Counted from the stretch's first letter, positions 36,321-49,387 are shown. The stretch: 64,000 nucleotides of DNA from Azadirachta indica (GCA_022749755.1 CM040447.1:2874545-2938544); one strand, 5' to 3'. The notes: generated by a model from the letters alone, not told the origin. Numbers and translations are program-made.

Positions 36321-39300
36321 TTGGATGTTGATATCTGACTTGGTGGTCTGAACCTCCTAACCAGATTGCTAGTCCTCTTCTGTTGGCTTTTCCTTCTTAT
36401 CAATTTCATTAGCCCGAGTATTTGTTAGTTGTTCATGCTATAAATATTAAGAGAATACCATGACCAGGCGTGTTCTTAATATTTTTATAAAAATATCATA
36501 AATATTGAATGATAATTAATATGAACGAAAGATTGTGACTTCTTGACAAAAATTTGTAAAAAAGGATGACTATCAAGGGGTTTTTGGCTTAAGCAAGCAA
36601 CCATAGTAGTTTTAGTTGGAAGTAACAATCTTGATATTAGGATAAGGAATCTTAAAACAAGAAGGATCCTCTTTTAATCTCAATAGATAAACTTATAAAT
36701 AGGGAGAAATGATACTAGAAAATGAGATCTCTTGCAATCCTTAAGCTCTCTGTTTTTAGAATTTTTTTTCAAACTCTTTAATTTTACTAAATAATTTTGT
36801 AGTTTTTTTAGGATAACTCTACTAATTTGAGCATCGAAGGGTTATCACTACTTAGCGTTGACGACCACCGACCATTTGACCATTTGTTTATCTGAATTAC
36901 CACCTTTAACAAATACATGTAATATATATATATATATATATATATATCTATGGAACCTTCACAAAAACCTTAATAACTTACAACCGCTTTCTTTCTAGCT
37001 CAACTTAAGTTAGTATAGTTAGCAATTGTCTTCAAGAATCAAATTATTCATCAGATGTGGGATTGGTGAATTAAATTGAAGCATAGTAAAAGTTTTGATT
37101 GAAAAAGGAATGGAGTGCGATAGTTTTAATAGCTAAATTAATATCAGGCTAAAAAAAAATAAATGAAATGCAAAGAAAAAATTAAGGAAATTGAAGTAAT
37201 TAACAAAATTTAAATTATAGTTTTACTGTACATAATTCTTTCCAAATTTCCACACATAAAGACGAAAAACTTAAATTCTAAATATTCATCGCAATTCACA
37301 AATGCTAATCCATATCACACAATTCACACGAATTCATAATAATCAACAGCTACCAACGAAAATAAATAAATAAATGAAAACCTAACAATGATAATCTATA
37401 ATCATCATCACCCAACACAACTCAAAAATACTAAGACAAATGTAAATTACTGTTTCTAAGAATGTAAACCCTCCAATCAAGCAAAGAGACCAGTGATAAT
37501 CCATAAAAATAAAACAGAAAAATATAAATAAAAAACCAGAAATAAGCAAAAAGAAAAGAAAAGTATTTTCAAAAAGGATCAATTGACTTTGAACTTCAAA
37601 TCAGCAAGTCAAAGGCAGCTTACCTGGAGTCGACAACGTGACAATGGAGTTGACGATCTGATCCGATTTGTGAATATATGAAAAAGTAAATGATTTTAAC
37701 GTAAAAGTGAATAATCTTAATGTAAAAAATAAAAAACGTAAATAATTTTAATGTAAGCTAACACTTGCATCTTCAATATCCTAATAATTAACATTTGTTA
37801 TATAGTTTAATACGTTTAAACATTATACGATTTATTAGGGACTAATTGTAATAAATAAAATAATAATATCAATGTTTTAATAAAAGTAAATATATAGACT
37901 ATATTGTATTTTTTTTTTTTTTGCAAAAATGACATTGTTTTGGTAATAAAATTAACTACTAATTTTTTGTGGTTGATATTTGATTATGGTTAAAAATAAT
38001 ACACTTTTTGGCTACAGAATTGTATTTAACTGTAAGTAATCTTTTATTTGTGGCCGAATAAAAATGAGCGGTAAAATGGAATTTTTGTTGTAGTGGGAGA
38101 AGGAATCGCCTTGACTAGGAAGATTAAGAAGATGATTTTGCCCACGGAAGTACGGTAATATTAAGAGGGGACCAATGCTTGCAGGGAATTTCATTAACCT
38201 TAAAGCTAATAATCGTTGTTTTAATGATAATAAATATTGATATTTTTTATTAACTAATTTCTTCTTGTAACATTTGTTGTGATGTTTTTATTATGAAGAA
38301 TTAGAATATTAGTTGATCATTAAAATGATATTAAAAAAATAAGTATTTATGAAGAATAAAAATGGAAGTCCCAATAGCAAATTGAAGAGAAGATTTGAAG
38401 AGCTGAAGACAAATGTTAGGTGATTTTTTATTTGTAATATACCTTTGAAATTAAATATTAATTTTCACTTAAAAACTTAAATTTATTTTTTATTAAAACA
38501 AATATTTTTAAAGTTTTTCAAAAAAAATTCATAGGATTATATGGTTATGATATATATTTTGATATGAAAAATAATAAGTTTTCTATGGGTAAATTTGTAA
38601 ATTTTTTAAAAAATAAAAACTAAACCAAAGCTCAAATTTTAGAAAACTGAAAAAGGGACCAAAATGCAAATTTTATCTCAAATTCATTTTTTTAAATTCA
38701 TATAAAATTACATTTTTGCCTTTTTAATGTACAATGGTATCAACATAGTCAATCGGGGTATATTGGTTATTACATCTCCATTTATTATTTACAGAAAATT
38801 AGATCATTGTGTAACAAAAAATAAAGAGTATTTGTGTTGTTCCAGTGGTTAAAGCTAGTCAAACCATAATGGGGTGGAAAAAACTAACGAAAGGGTCTCA
38901 CTAACAAATATTTTTTAATTTGAATGAGTACTTGATATTTAATTTCAAAAAATAGGAGTTATCAATAACCCTTCTTTTATTTATATAAAATTAGTGAATT
39001 ATATCTTTTTGAACTAACATCTCATGCTAAATATATAAAAGATATCCTTTATAAATATGGGCTATAATATATGATCAAACTAAGTATATAAATAAAAAAA
39101 ATCTAGTAAATTAGAAACAACATTGTTACATCAAATGTTTTAAGGACACATATAATAACTTAACTTTAACACGAATTAGTTTGTTTTACTAAGCGCCCCA
39201 TTTTCTTTAATATTATTTCAATTTTATTTTATTCAGAGTAGATCCATAGCCTCAAATCCATGAAGAATTTTGTCATTCTTAATTTTAATATCATTATATT

Positions 39301-39637
39301 GACAAACTGAAATATTAATATTAAAAAATATTTTAATTAATTATATCTTTACAAAAATTTAAATATAAAAAAATTATTATTGAATAAAAATCACACAAAT
39401 TGTTTTCTTCTTTTATATAAAAACATACGTTTGAAGGCACTATTAGGATGTAAAACCCATCGTCCTCACAAATGAAAATTCTACTAGACAGACAAAAACA
39501 AGACTGCATACTCCTTATTAGGCAAGAGTATCAATAAAAAGATACAATTGCTTGCAGACAAATTAAACGATACCAACTTAATGAAAGGGCATTCTTTTAT
39601 TATTCTGTCTGATAATACCAAAATTAAGATAGTAGTC
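36321..39637. other. Gene-poor AT-rich interval between LINE fragment and defensin gene
   Basis: It contains a (TA)n microsatellite at 36924-36950 and a truncated CACTA-type end at about 37930-38095. At 38838-38870 a word GTTCCAGTGGTTAAAGCTAG resembles a SINE A-box start. I see no conserved coding segment. Confidence 0.5.
37930..38095 (-). mobile_element. Truncated CACTA-type terminus
   Basis: Read on the minus strand this begins CACTACAACAAAAATTCC at 38095, a classical CACTA TIR start. It is followed by GGCCACAAATAAA- and GGCTACAGAA-type words resembling subterminal repeats. No opposite end was found within the window and the 3-bp flanks could not be matched, so it is a remnant. Confidence 0.45.
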
Positions 39638-39643
39638 TTTATT
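39638..39643 (-). terminator. Polyadenylation signal candidate of the defensin gene
   Basis: AATAAA on the minus strand, about 33 bp downstream of the stop codon. Confidence 0.5.
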
Positions 39644-39675
39644 GTTGACGTTGTTGCTTGCGTTGATCTTCTCAC

Positions 39676-40333
39676 TTAACAGGGCTTAGTGCAGAAGCAG
39701 CGGTGCCGGGCTCCTCGGCATGTGCCCCCAGCGAAGCCTTCGTTTCTACAGACGAGGCCGCAGTTGTTGTCACTCAAGCATGCACCGTGGAACTTGTGGC
39801 TCTTCGATTCGCAAAGCCTAGCCTCAGTTGGCATCATCATCTCTTCTGCAGTTTCACAAGACAACCCAATGGTTATTTGATCCTAAGCTTCCAACAAGAG
39901 AAAAACAATATAATACACTATTCATCATCTTCCCATATCTTAAAATAAAAGGCCCTTATATCCATGTTTTCTATGATTCGTCTAAGAAATACGAAAACAT
40001 ACTTTTCTTAGAAAAAAAAAAAAGATGGGAAATATTTTCAAGAAAAATATGTTGAATCTGGTTCGCTTGTTAAAGAAATCCCTTTATACTTGAAGCAAAG
40101 ACATTGGTATAAGAGGTTTGACGTTTTCATTACAAATCATAGTCGTACAAATAATAATGATACTTGATATTCTAACAGCATAAAAGTAGTTATATATATA
40201 TAGAGAGAGAGAGATTTCTTTATTTTATTATTTGTCAAAAAACAAAAAATAATAGTGAAAGGGAGGAGGGAGCCTTACGAGAACCCAACACAATGAGCAG
40301 CAAGAAGAAAATCCCAAAGAATCTCCTCTCCAT
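39676..40333 (-). CDS. Plant defensin (gamma-thionin family), two exons, intact
   Basis: Secreted cysteine-rich antimicrobial peptide precursor of 74 residues. Exon 1 (40279-40333) encodes [18 protein letters not shown], a clean signal peptide. The 433-bp intron (GT at 40278, AG at 39846) splits the next codon, as is usual for defensin genes. Exon 2 (39676-39845) encodes a short pro-segment EMMMPTEA and a mature peptide of about 47 residues starting [10 protein letters not shown] and ending CFCTKPC. All eight cysteines are present in the defensin order (C-x10-C-x5-C-x3-C-x9-C-x6-C-x1-C-x3-C), with the Gly of the GGTC gamma-core. A TATA box and a polyadenylation signal lie at fitting distances. 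Plus-strand frames over exon 2 are shadows. I see no disabling change. Confidence 0.95.
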
Positions 40334-40410
40334 TTCTTCCCTTCTTTTCACAGCAATAAGGATAGTATTGTACAACCAGAAAATTGAGTAACATCTGCTT
40401 CTTACTCTCG

Positions 40411-40420
40411 GTATATATAG
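40411..40420 (-). promoter_or_regulatory. TATA box of the defensin gene
   Basis: CTATATATAC on the minus strand, about 78 bp upstream of the ATG at 40333; this leaves room for a leader of about 45-50 nt. Confidence 0.75.
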
Positions 40421-40797
40421 GCGCAACTAATTATTGAAGGGAAAATTTCAGTTTGATCCTCATCTTTCTGGGAAATGTCAACCACTTCACTCTCTTTTAT
40501 TGAGAAGGGTAATATAACATTCATTCCCCAATTTTTTTTTCCCTTATTTTAGGAGGGAGAACATAAACCGTCCTAAAATTTAATAAAATACACTATTTAA
40601 TTTCACTACTTTTAAAAATATTCCCTTAAATTTTTGTTTGTTAACAAATTTTAGTTATTTAAGTACGCATAAACATTTGGCAATAAGTATGATTAAAATT
40701 TAAATTTGGTCAGGTTTGAAAAATATATACGTTTGTTTTTCTTGCTCATCTTCTCATTATAAATATTTGTGTTCATGTTATACTAGTATTTGAAAAG

Positions 40798-41723
40798 AGA
40801 AAAATTGACAGATACTTCTCTGGAGTTTAAAGTAAAGACAAATACTTTTAGAGTTTGAGCATAAACAAATATCTCTAAATTTTAGGCAAATAGACATATA
40901 CTCCTCATGAAGTTAACTTTTCATTAGTCAAATTTGTCAATTTTAAGTAAATGACTATTTTGCCCCTTATAATTTGAAAGTTTTCTAATAACACCAAAAA
41001 AAAAATCAATTTTATTGATTAATTTAACCAATAAAAAATTTTTCTTATTAAAATTTAGAGATTTAATTTTTTTTATCATATTAAATGAATAGATAATTTA
41101 AAGGATTATAAACAAAATTTAGTTTAAATGAATCCTTAAAAGCTTTTCAAAAGTTTTTAAAAGCTTTTGAAAATTTTTAAAAGAGGTATTAGAGATGAAT
41201 TTAAAAATTTATACAAATTTACCTATTTTTACATTAAAAGATATTGAATTTTTATTTAAATTATCTTAAATAATCAATTCTGGAATACAAGACAAAAAAA
41301 AATCAACCTAAAATTTAAATGAGCTTTATTATTGTAAAATTTTGTATCGAAGATTTGAAGATAAAAAAGACGCAAAAAATTCTCTGTATAAATATTATAA
41401 AATGGGTATTTTTATTTCAAGATATTTTTAAATAGTTTAGGTTATTGATTTTTAAATTTATAAAGAGTATTAGTATTATTACATTGTTTATATGCAAATG
41501 TCATTATGCATTATTAATAAAATGAATTTGGTTATTTTAGAAATCTTGTAAATTATAAAGGGCTAGAATAATCATTTTATTTGAAATTAACATATTTAAA
41601 CAACAGAAAATTAACTCAAAGAGTATGTGTTTATTTGTCCAAACTCTAAAGATATCTATTAATTCCAAACTCTAGGAATATTTGTCTTCATCTAAAATTT
41701 TAAGGGGGTTGTTGTCAATTTCA
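40798..41723. mobile_element. Non-autonomous element with about 190-bp terminal inverted repeats (MULE-like)
   Basis: The left end (about 40798-40990) and inverted right end (about 41545-41723) align over some 190 bp. Shared words include AAATTGACA at the tip, AGACAAATA, TAGAGTTT, CATACTC, GAGTTAA-type and TAGCCC/TGCCCCTTATAATTT. Long TIRs with a short non-coding middle are typical of MULE-type non-autonomous elements. Flanks tttgaaaag (40789-40797) and gttgaaaaa (41724-41732) match 7/9, a possible 9-bp duplication. Confidence 0.65.
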
Positions 41724-41850
41724 GTTGAAAAAATATGCAACCCTACGTCTTGAATGTAATTATCCCTTAATTAAAAAGGAAAACAAAATGTGTACAGCTG
41801 TTTCGGTGAAAATCAAAAGAGCTTAATTTAATCACGTACAGCACAACCAC

Positions 41851-42087
41851 CTAATGCTTGTACAAGCACAAGCATAGGAGGCCTGAACCGTTCATGAAAA
41901 CTGTGCAATCTTTGTCGTATGTCTGTATCTGCATCTGCGTCTCCATCCGATGAAGTTCGTAAAGATTAATGTATAGGAAATGAACATCATCGTACATCTT
42001 TGTCGGCAGTGAGAATCTCTTCACATGTAGTTGCATCAAAGCACGTACGCTCCGTCGGATGTCATTTGTCTTATTCGCACGAGACAA
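41851..42087 (-). other. Unrecognised ORF, 78 codons, gene-like composition
   Basis: A minus-strand frame starting MSRANKTNDIRRSVRALM and open upstream to about 42110. The DNA is clearly less AT-rich than its surroundings, and the protein is Arg/Met/Leu rich without low complexity. I recognise no domain. It may be a fragment of a host gene or of a transposon; no intron signals were resolved. Confidence 0.25.
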
Positions 42088-42119
42088 AATGCTTAACCGA
42101 CATGCTGATATTAGGCGAG

Positions 42120-44804
42120 ATTGATTATCACATAAATAATTAACAGTAAAATTATCATATATCTGTGGCCTGAGAGACTTACGTATAAATAATAAGCTTG
42201 AAAAAACTCACGAATATCTCTTTTAAATTGATAGTTGATCGTTGGAAGATTATTAGGATTAAGGTCAATTTTGGACATTTTACTGGCTTAACCATTTTTT
42301 AATTATTACATAATTAATGTCCATGAAAAATTGTATTATGTTCATTGATTATTCAAGTTTTCAAATTATGAGAGTGAGATTAGGAAATAAATTTTATTAG
42401 ACGTAAAAAAATCATATAAGATATACATCAACTATATAAGTTTTTTTTTAGTATTATTATTTTAAATAATTAAACTAAAAAGATATATGTTTTGTGTTAT
42501 TATTTATCATAATTATAATATTTTATATTAATAAAAAATTTAAAATCCTACTTGTTCCATGTATATATGCACTCAATTAATAAAAATAATAAAAAATATA
42601 ATTTCATTAAATAAAAAATATTTAAGAATGCTTTATAAATAATATCTAAATGTAAAATAATTTAGACATTTTGTCTTTTCACAAAAATTAGATGGTCAAC
42701 TATCTGGACATTTTAGTTCAAGGAAGGTTCATGTAAATTTTTTTTATATTTGCTATTTAAGTGTGAATTTTTTAAATTTTAGGACAAATATGTGTCTATT
42801 TTTCAATAATTAGATTGTAATGCAAACTTATTTTACGAGGTTAATTTCACGTACCATCTCTCAAATTTGTAGAAACTAAGGTATAATTTATAATAGTTTT
42901 TTTTTTAAAAAACTTGGGTGATTTGTTGCAAATCGAACACTATAAAATACTTAAAATAATCTCATTTTCACTACCAATGCAACTACATCGTTACTACTAA
43001 CATGAAACAATTTTCTTTTTACAATTTTATAATAGTTCAAGTAAAAAATATGTTTATTATTGTTTTATTTTTTAAACAACTTTCTTAACAAGGACAAGTT
43101 CTTTTTGTTTTTAAGTGAGAAGAAGCCATAAATTGGATCTTTAACTATTAAAAGGAGATAAAGCTACAATTTTTTTAAAATATTTTTTTATATTGTTTAT
43201 AATTGGGTAAAAACTTTTTTACCCTCAAAATTTTGGTATAATACCTTTATTAGTTCTAATAGTTTCAAAAATATTTTTAAAAGTTTTAATTTATTAAAAA
43301 TTGACAATTATACTTTATATAACAATAATATTTAAAAAATAACAAATAAATCTTAAAATTTGAGAAAATATAATATACTTATGTAAAATACATTAATTAA
43401 ATAAATAAAAATATTGTTTTAATAATATATTAACAAGATAGTTGTATTACAATTATTTGACAGAAATTAAATAAAAATAATTTTTTGAGTTTTAACCAAA
43501 AAATATTAGAAATAAAATCATATTGTTTCTAATTGTTTAGTGAAATTCAAAACCAACGTGTATTATATTTGAAAATAAAATTATATTATTTTTAAATGTT
43601 TAGTGAAATTCAAACCTTACCTGTGTTATATTTGAATTTAAAAGTCATAAAATATATTATCATCTACTACAATGTCCATTCATTAACGTTCAACAAACAA
43701 TCTAATTAGATCGTTTTGTTGTGCAAGGAAAGTTTTTGTTAGTTCTTACAAATTTTTGTCTCTGCGTGATTTCTATAAATTTAAAGGATATATGTGAAAA
43801 TACACATATTTAATGTGTATTATTTTAAAAATTTGAACATTTATCTTCAATTCCAAATATTATTTAAGTAATATATTCAAGGTTGACTAAAAAAAATTTA
43901 TGGGACAATATATAAATAAATAATAATAATATAATTCATAAAATATACTTTATTATTTATTAGTATTATATTATAGGTTAAAATACTTTTTTAGTATAAC
44001 ATTAAGTAATTTAAATTATTATATAATAACTTTATAATTTATAAAAATAAAAATACTAACCCCAAAATTTTCATGGAATAAAAACCCCTACACATTATAA
44101 TACTGCATATATTTATCTGATAAATAGTGAATTGTATACATATAAATTAAAACAAATCTTTCCCATTTTTAGCTAACGTAAATTTATTTAATAAAATTTT
44201 AATTATATACAAATAAATCTTGTGACTCATATCTTCAATTTTATTTGAAAAATTAAAAATAATTAAGTTAGCATACTATTATTATATTTTTTTACATTAA
44301 AATAAAAAATATTATTATTTGTATTGAAGAATAAGGGAATAAGTAAACACATGGAGCGTGATTATATTAAAATTTATTATAATTAATCAAAATAAAATAT
44401 ATATAACCTACTAAATGTTAAAGTTGTAAAATACTTTTGTCGACATTAAGTATTCTTATAAGTTTGATTAGTATAACAATACAAATTTTTTTGTGCAAAC
44501 TACTAAATCCTTTATATTCTATTGGTATAACAATACAAATTTTCTGTACAAACTACTTAATATAAACTAATTTATAATTGGTGTAACGTAGCATTTTTTA
44601 TCCATAAGGCTTGTAAGCTATTATTTTGATGATAACAAATATTGATATTTTTTACTAACTAAATTCTTCGTATAGCATTTGTTATGATAATTTTAGCATG
44701 GAGAATTGGAATGCAATTGTCAAGATTCAAAGAATATTCAAAATCAAAAAATTCAAGAAAAGTATAATGGAACCTCTTGAACAAATGGAAGAGAAATTAA
44801 TTAG
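42120..44804. repeat. Very AT-rich interval with local tandem duplications
   Basis: No gene is seen. Two local duplications stand out: 43508-43640, two units of about 66 bp sharing TGTTTAGTGAAATTCAAA and TATATTTGAA; and 44471-44580, two units with offset 54 sharing GTATAACAATACAAATTTT and CAAACTACT. Confidence 0.6.
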
Positions 44805-44807
44805 AGT

Positions 44808-45145
44808 CACTACTAGACTATCATGCATTTAAAATTGTTATAAAGTGTTTTAAAAACTTTTTTAGAATGTATTACAAACCGTTTTCTTTTGATATGTCTT
44901 AAAATATAAAAAATCGTTCTCTTTTATTATAATAAGAAGACTGTTTTTATTAATTTTTAAATTTATAAGAAAACAATTTTAAATAGTACTCAAATTTATA
45001 AAAGAACACTTTATAACAGTACTTAAATTTATAAGAGGACGATATTTAATAGTTATTAAAATTTTATAAGAAATTTACTTTTAATAATATTTAGATATAT
45101 AAAAAGACAGTTTTTAATAGTTATTAAAATTTTTAAAATTATAAT
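44808..45145 (+). repeat. CACTA left terminus with subterminal repeats
   Basis: Starts with the five-base CACTA. At least five degenerate copies of ATTTATAAGA..AACA.TTTTAATAG follow within 340 bp, the expected structure of an EnSpm subterminal region that binds the TNPA-type protein. Confidence 0.7.
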
Positions 45146-46088
45146 TTTTAAAATAACAATAAAAATGGTTATTATAACAACATTCAATTAAATAAAACTT
45201 AATTTATCAAAAAATATACATATACATATATGTATATGTGTATATATATATATATAATATGTACAGGACAATAATATCACTTAATAGTTTATCTTATTAA
45301 TTATTTAAAAATATATTAAACATTGATTGAAAAAAAAAATCTAAATTAAAATACTTCGTATCATTACAAATTGCAAATATAAACCGTAACACAACAGCAG
45401 CGGATCATGAACCAGAAACAGCAACAAGCTAATATTAGATATCACATACATAGCTATTTTATCCACTAATTATTATAAAACTAAAAATAGCAGCTGTAAA
45501 AGAAACAAATATCTCCCAATAGCAGTATTTACAGCAGTATATGTTTACAACTTTATCCATAGTTAGCTGAAACAATAATAAACTATAGCAGAAACGGCTA
45601 CAACAAAGTAATATTAGGAGAAGAAGATAGCAGAAAAATAAAAAACACAGCTAATAACAGGAAGCAGAACCGACAACAAGCAGTCAAGCAATAGGGAGCT
45701 TAGTAATTAACAAGTAGCAACCTTATTTTTCGTAGTCTTTGCCATAGTTTTAAGTTAATGCACTTATCAATTAATTTATGACTTAATAAATTGAATAAAA
45801 AGTAGATCAATAGACCTATAACCAAATATATCCATCAAAATTCGTTGGGTAAAACTAAAAAATATAATTAAAACAGAAGAATAAAAAAATACAATTATTT
45901 CAATTACAAAATTGACATAACATATTCAGTCTAATCTTTTCTCATCTCATATATCTCTTCTTGTTTTTATGAACATTATTTTTTTTAACTGCATAAGATA
46001 TTACACAAAATGAAATTAAAATAAAATAACATTAGAAGTCATGCATGTTATAAAAAATTAATAAAATAAGTGAAATAATTACAAAGTT
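45146..46088. other. CACTA 3' internal spacer
   Basis: Contains a (TA)n run at 45226-45257 and an AGCAACAGCA-rich stretch at 45385-45715, similar in composition to stretches near 49.65-50.0, 50.45 and 54.4-54.7 kb of the same element. No coding segment seen. Confidence 0.5.
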
Positions 46089-49007
46089 ATAATTTTAACC
46101 TTTTGTTGGATGGAAATATTTGGATCTTCGATAATATTTTTCATATACTTCATTACATAATACCCATACTCTGAATTTGTGGGTTGTTTAGGACACTACC
46201 AAAAATTTAAAAAAAATTAATAAAATTGAATATATTTTAATTAACATAAAACAACGAAAAAAATTGTTCAAATAATAAAAATCTAAATTATTTTCCTTCG
46301 GAAAGTCATATGAAGAGGGTGTGTATATATAGAGCATATTAGCATATTAGTTAGTAAAAGTTGTACCAGCAGATCAATAACCAAATATATATATATATAA
46401 TATGACAATATATATGTACCGCGTATTAATTTTTTCTTTTTAATATGTAAGTACTAATTTGACTGATATATGAAACGAAAAGATTCAAAGTATGTACTAA
46501 TTATAATTATATCATTCATCGGATTATTCTTAAAAATAATTTGAATTCTTGATGAGTTACTTCAATTTTGAACCTAACTCTAGTTTTAAAGAATTCCTAT
46601 TTTTCAATTCCATTCATTTAATATTTCATGCTAATTTAAATTGATCAATAGTCAATAATATTTTTCTTTTGAGACATTTGCAATAACCAATAATAGAGCA
46701 TTGTTTACAACTGATATTTATGTTATTAATGTATATTTCCAATGTTGTCAAACATGTATGCCCTAAAAAAGTAAATAAAATATTAAAGAAAATCAAAGGA
46801 ATAATGGTATCTATGTAAATAAAGAAAAAGGATTGAAAATAGTTAATGGTTAATTTTTTATATCTCACTTTACTCATACAGACATTAGAAAATGTCGGTA
46901 TGTATAGTAGCAGGTTGTTGGCCGATAAAAAATATCCCACCCCAACCCCTGCCCCTCTCCTAGAAATAAAAAAAAAAAGAAGTTAAATCACTATTAAGCT
47001 TTTTTTAAAAATATTTATTAGGTTAAATTTTGATGCATTAACAAATTATTTATTTTCGTATTAGAATTGGCTACCATAATTTAAAAATTGGTTATCTCTG
47101 TTACTTATGAATCAAAGAAAAGAATTTCATAAAAATAGTCAATAATATAATTTTTATGTACTTACATTAATTTTCTTTCAAATCGGTGTCTTTTTTCCAA
47201 TTTTTTGTGATCGAACATTAACATCTTCATGGCTTTTTTTTTCAAAAAGAAAAAATAAAGAAATGATAGGAAAAGGAAAACTAATATCATAAATTATGTC
47301 AAATGAACAGAAAAATTATATCTTAATGCAAATAAATGTATTATAAATTATACTTATTTATTAACAACTTACTTGATGTCAGAGACAATTTTATTTTGAA
47401 GTGAGTCCAAAAAATATGTGATGTCATTATATGGATCAATAATGACCAACATCTAGTGAAATATATATTGATAGTAAAATATATATATATAATAAATGCA
47501 TTAGTTGAAATAAATTATACTCAACAATTAATAATTAAATATATAATCATATAACATAATAAAAATACATACTCATGATAATATGGAGCAAAAAATATAT
47601 GATTCATCTTTGCATGTCTTATCCTTTCTGCGATTGAATGTACTCTATCAGCTTCTATTTTCCTACCGATTGAAGCAATATCATGTGGATTCATAAATCC
47701 AATCATGGCAACCAAATTTCTCTCTTTGATGTAATTGTATAAGTGCCTAACAATAAAGTAAAAGTTTTGTTATTATAATAATAAATGTATACCTTTAATC
47801 CTCAATAAATAAGTTAAAATGATACATATTCATCAGAAAAATATTAAATTACCTTATATACACTACTATACAAGTGATTGATATAAGGTCCATGCTTAAA
47901 AACTCTTGGATTATACCTTGAGTAACATTCTCAACAAATTCTTACCCAAAAATTTTTTTTTCTATACTTCAATTGTGTCACCTGAAAGCATAGCTTTATT
48001 GGCATATATACCAATAGATTTCATAGAACAATATAACTAAGTTGAACATTGAACTTTGGGATTTATAATTGGCTCCATTGATTTTGAACTTAAATTGTTG
48101 AGTTGTTTGCTTGGTTCCTCAGTTGATGAAACAAAATATTAAGAAAAAAAACTACTATAAATAACTAATTGAGAGAACATTACAAATTAAAAAGTAAATT
48201 ACCTTATTAGTAAATGGTATAATAAGATCTCTAGGCCATGTAACAAATGATCCAATAACATCTTATACAGTTTCAAATTCACCAAGAACAAGAACTGGTA
48301 AAGAGGCCAATGGAATTATTGCCATATGAATAGATACAAGTATATTTTCATTTAATGGAATTCCGTGTATAGCTTTTGGATCATTTGTTGGCCTAATTGC
48401 ACCATAAGCTACTATATTCTCTCTGTTGCGAATAACAAGCTTGCATAATTTTCCCTTTCAAATGTCATATTTATTTCATTAAAAAGATGTTCTATAATAA
48501 GATACAAATATTTTATATATATATATATATAGTGAATAAGTAAAAATTTATTACCTTTATAGTTATATCACCATTAGCTTGATATTGTACTTCCATGTTT
48601 GTCTCATAACTAGTCACCTTGACGGTTGTATCACAATTGGCTTGATTCGAACTCATGGCTTTTGGGTTACTTGTTTTTAATGCCTCTAATTCACTTTGTA
48701 ATGACTTCAACTTTTCTTGCATGTATTGATTTTCCTCCGAAATCCTCTTATTTTGTTCAATCAACAAATGTTGTTATTCTTGCATCATTTTTTGTTGCTC
48801 CTCAAAATAATGATTACATTTAGGCATCTGAAAATAACTAGATGGAGTGATGGAATGACGAACTCCTCTAATACTTCCTGAATGCTCAGGAGTTTGTAAT
48901 GCCATTATAAGAATGTCATTGTTGTTATCAATGCAAACATTCCTCAATTTAACTTGTTTCGTAATTTTTTCCGTTTCGTAATTTTTTCCTATCAAAAGTA
49001 TAAACAA
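46089..49007 (-). pseudogene. CACTA second gene: TNPA/PTTA-like protein with C-terminal Ulp1 (C48) protease domain (disabled)
   Basis: In EnSpm elements this position holds the TNPA-type DNA-binding protein. Exon 49007-48544 has LQTPEHSGSIRGVRHSITPS followed, after an in-frame TAA at 48774, by a coiled coil (LIEQNKRISEENQYMQEKL) and ends at a GT donor. Exon about 48460-48200 has NIVAYGAIRP, KAIHGIPL and SFVTWPRDLIIPF, the conserved domain that precedes the protease in such proteins. The Ulp1-like part follows: LYNYIKERNLVAMIGFMNP (about 47745-47650), a His at 47458-47456 followed by TAG in place of the expected HW, then MLVIIDPYNDITYFLDSLQ, and finally CPKQPTNSEYGYYVMKYMK (46190-46130). There the family reads ECGYYVM, so the catalytic Cys codon is now Tyr (46166-46168). 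The gene is dead on several counts. Confidence 0.82.
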
Positions 49008-49387
49008 ATATTTTTTTTTTAAAAAAAAGAATTAAGATGGAAGCCAATATAAATAAAAACTTTTAATGAAAATTAAATACTTTTTATTTAATTATTAATA
49101 TAAATTATATATAAATAAGTGCAACATTAATAACAAACTTATAATTCTTTCTGCACATAATTTGACATTCTCGTTATCATATTCTCCTTTCTTATTTTGA
49201 TGAGCAAGTATCTAAGTAATGGAACAGTCAATTTGTTCATCTGTTCCAAGTTCACGTATCTGTAGACATTCAAATCCAAATTTGTAAAATACTTTACATT
49301 AAATAAATTGATCAATAATTTAAACACTAACCAATTCATCTTCTTTATTTGATAAATAACTTACACAGAAGACCAAGTTGATCAATA

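Noticed and set aside
32704..38095. Possible large CACTA element from CACTACAAGAATT (32707) to GTTGTAGTG (38095)
   Set aside because: The 3-bp flanks do not match and the subterminal sequences do not resemble each other; a hAT-like MITE and LINE fragment in between give no support.
38838..38900. SINE-like start (CCAGTGGTTAAAG)
   Set aside because: No convincing B box or poly-A/T tail follows at the right distance; left as a mention only.
39689..40055. Plus-strand ORFs over the defensin exon
   Set aside because: They are antisense shadows of exon 2; the minus-strand frame has the signal peptide, intron borders and eight Cys.
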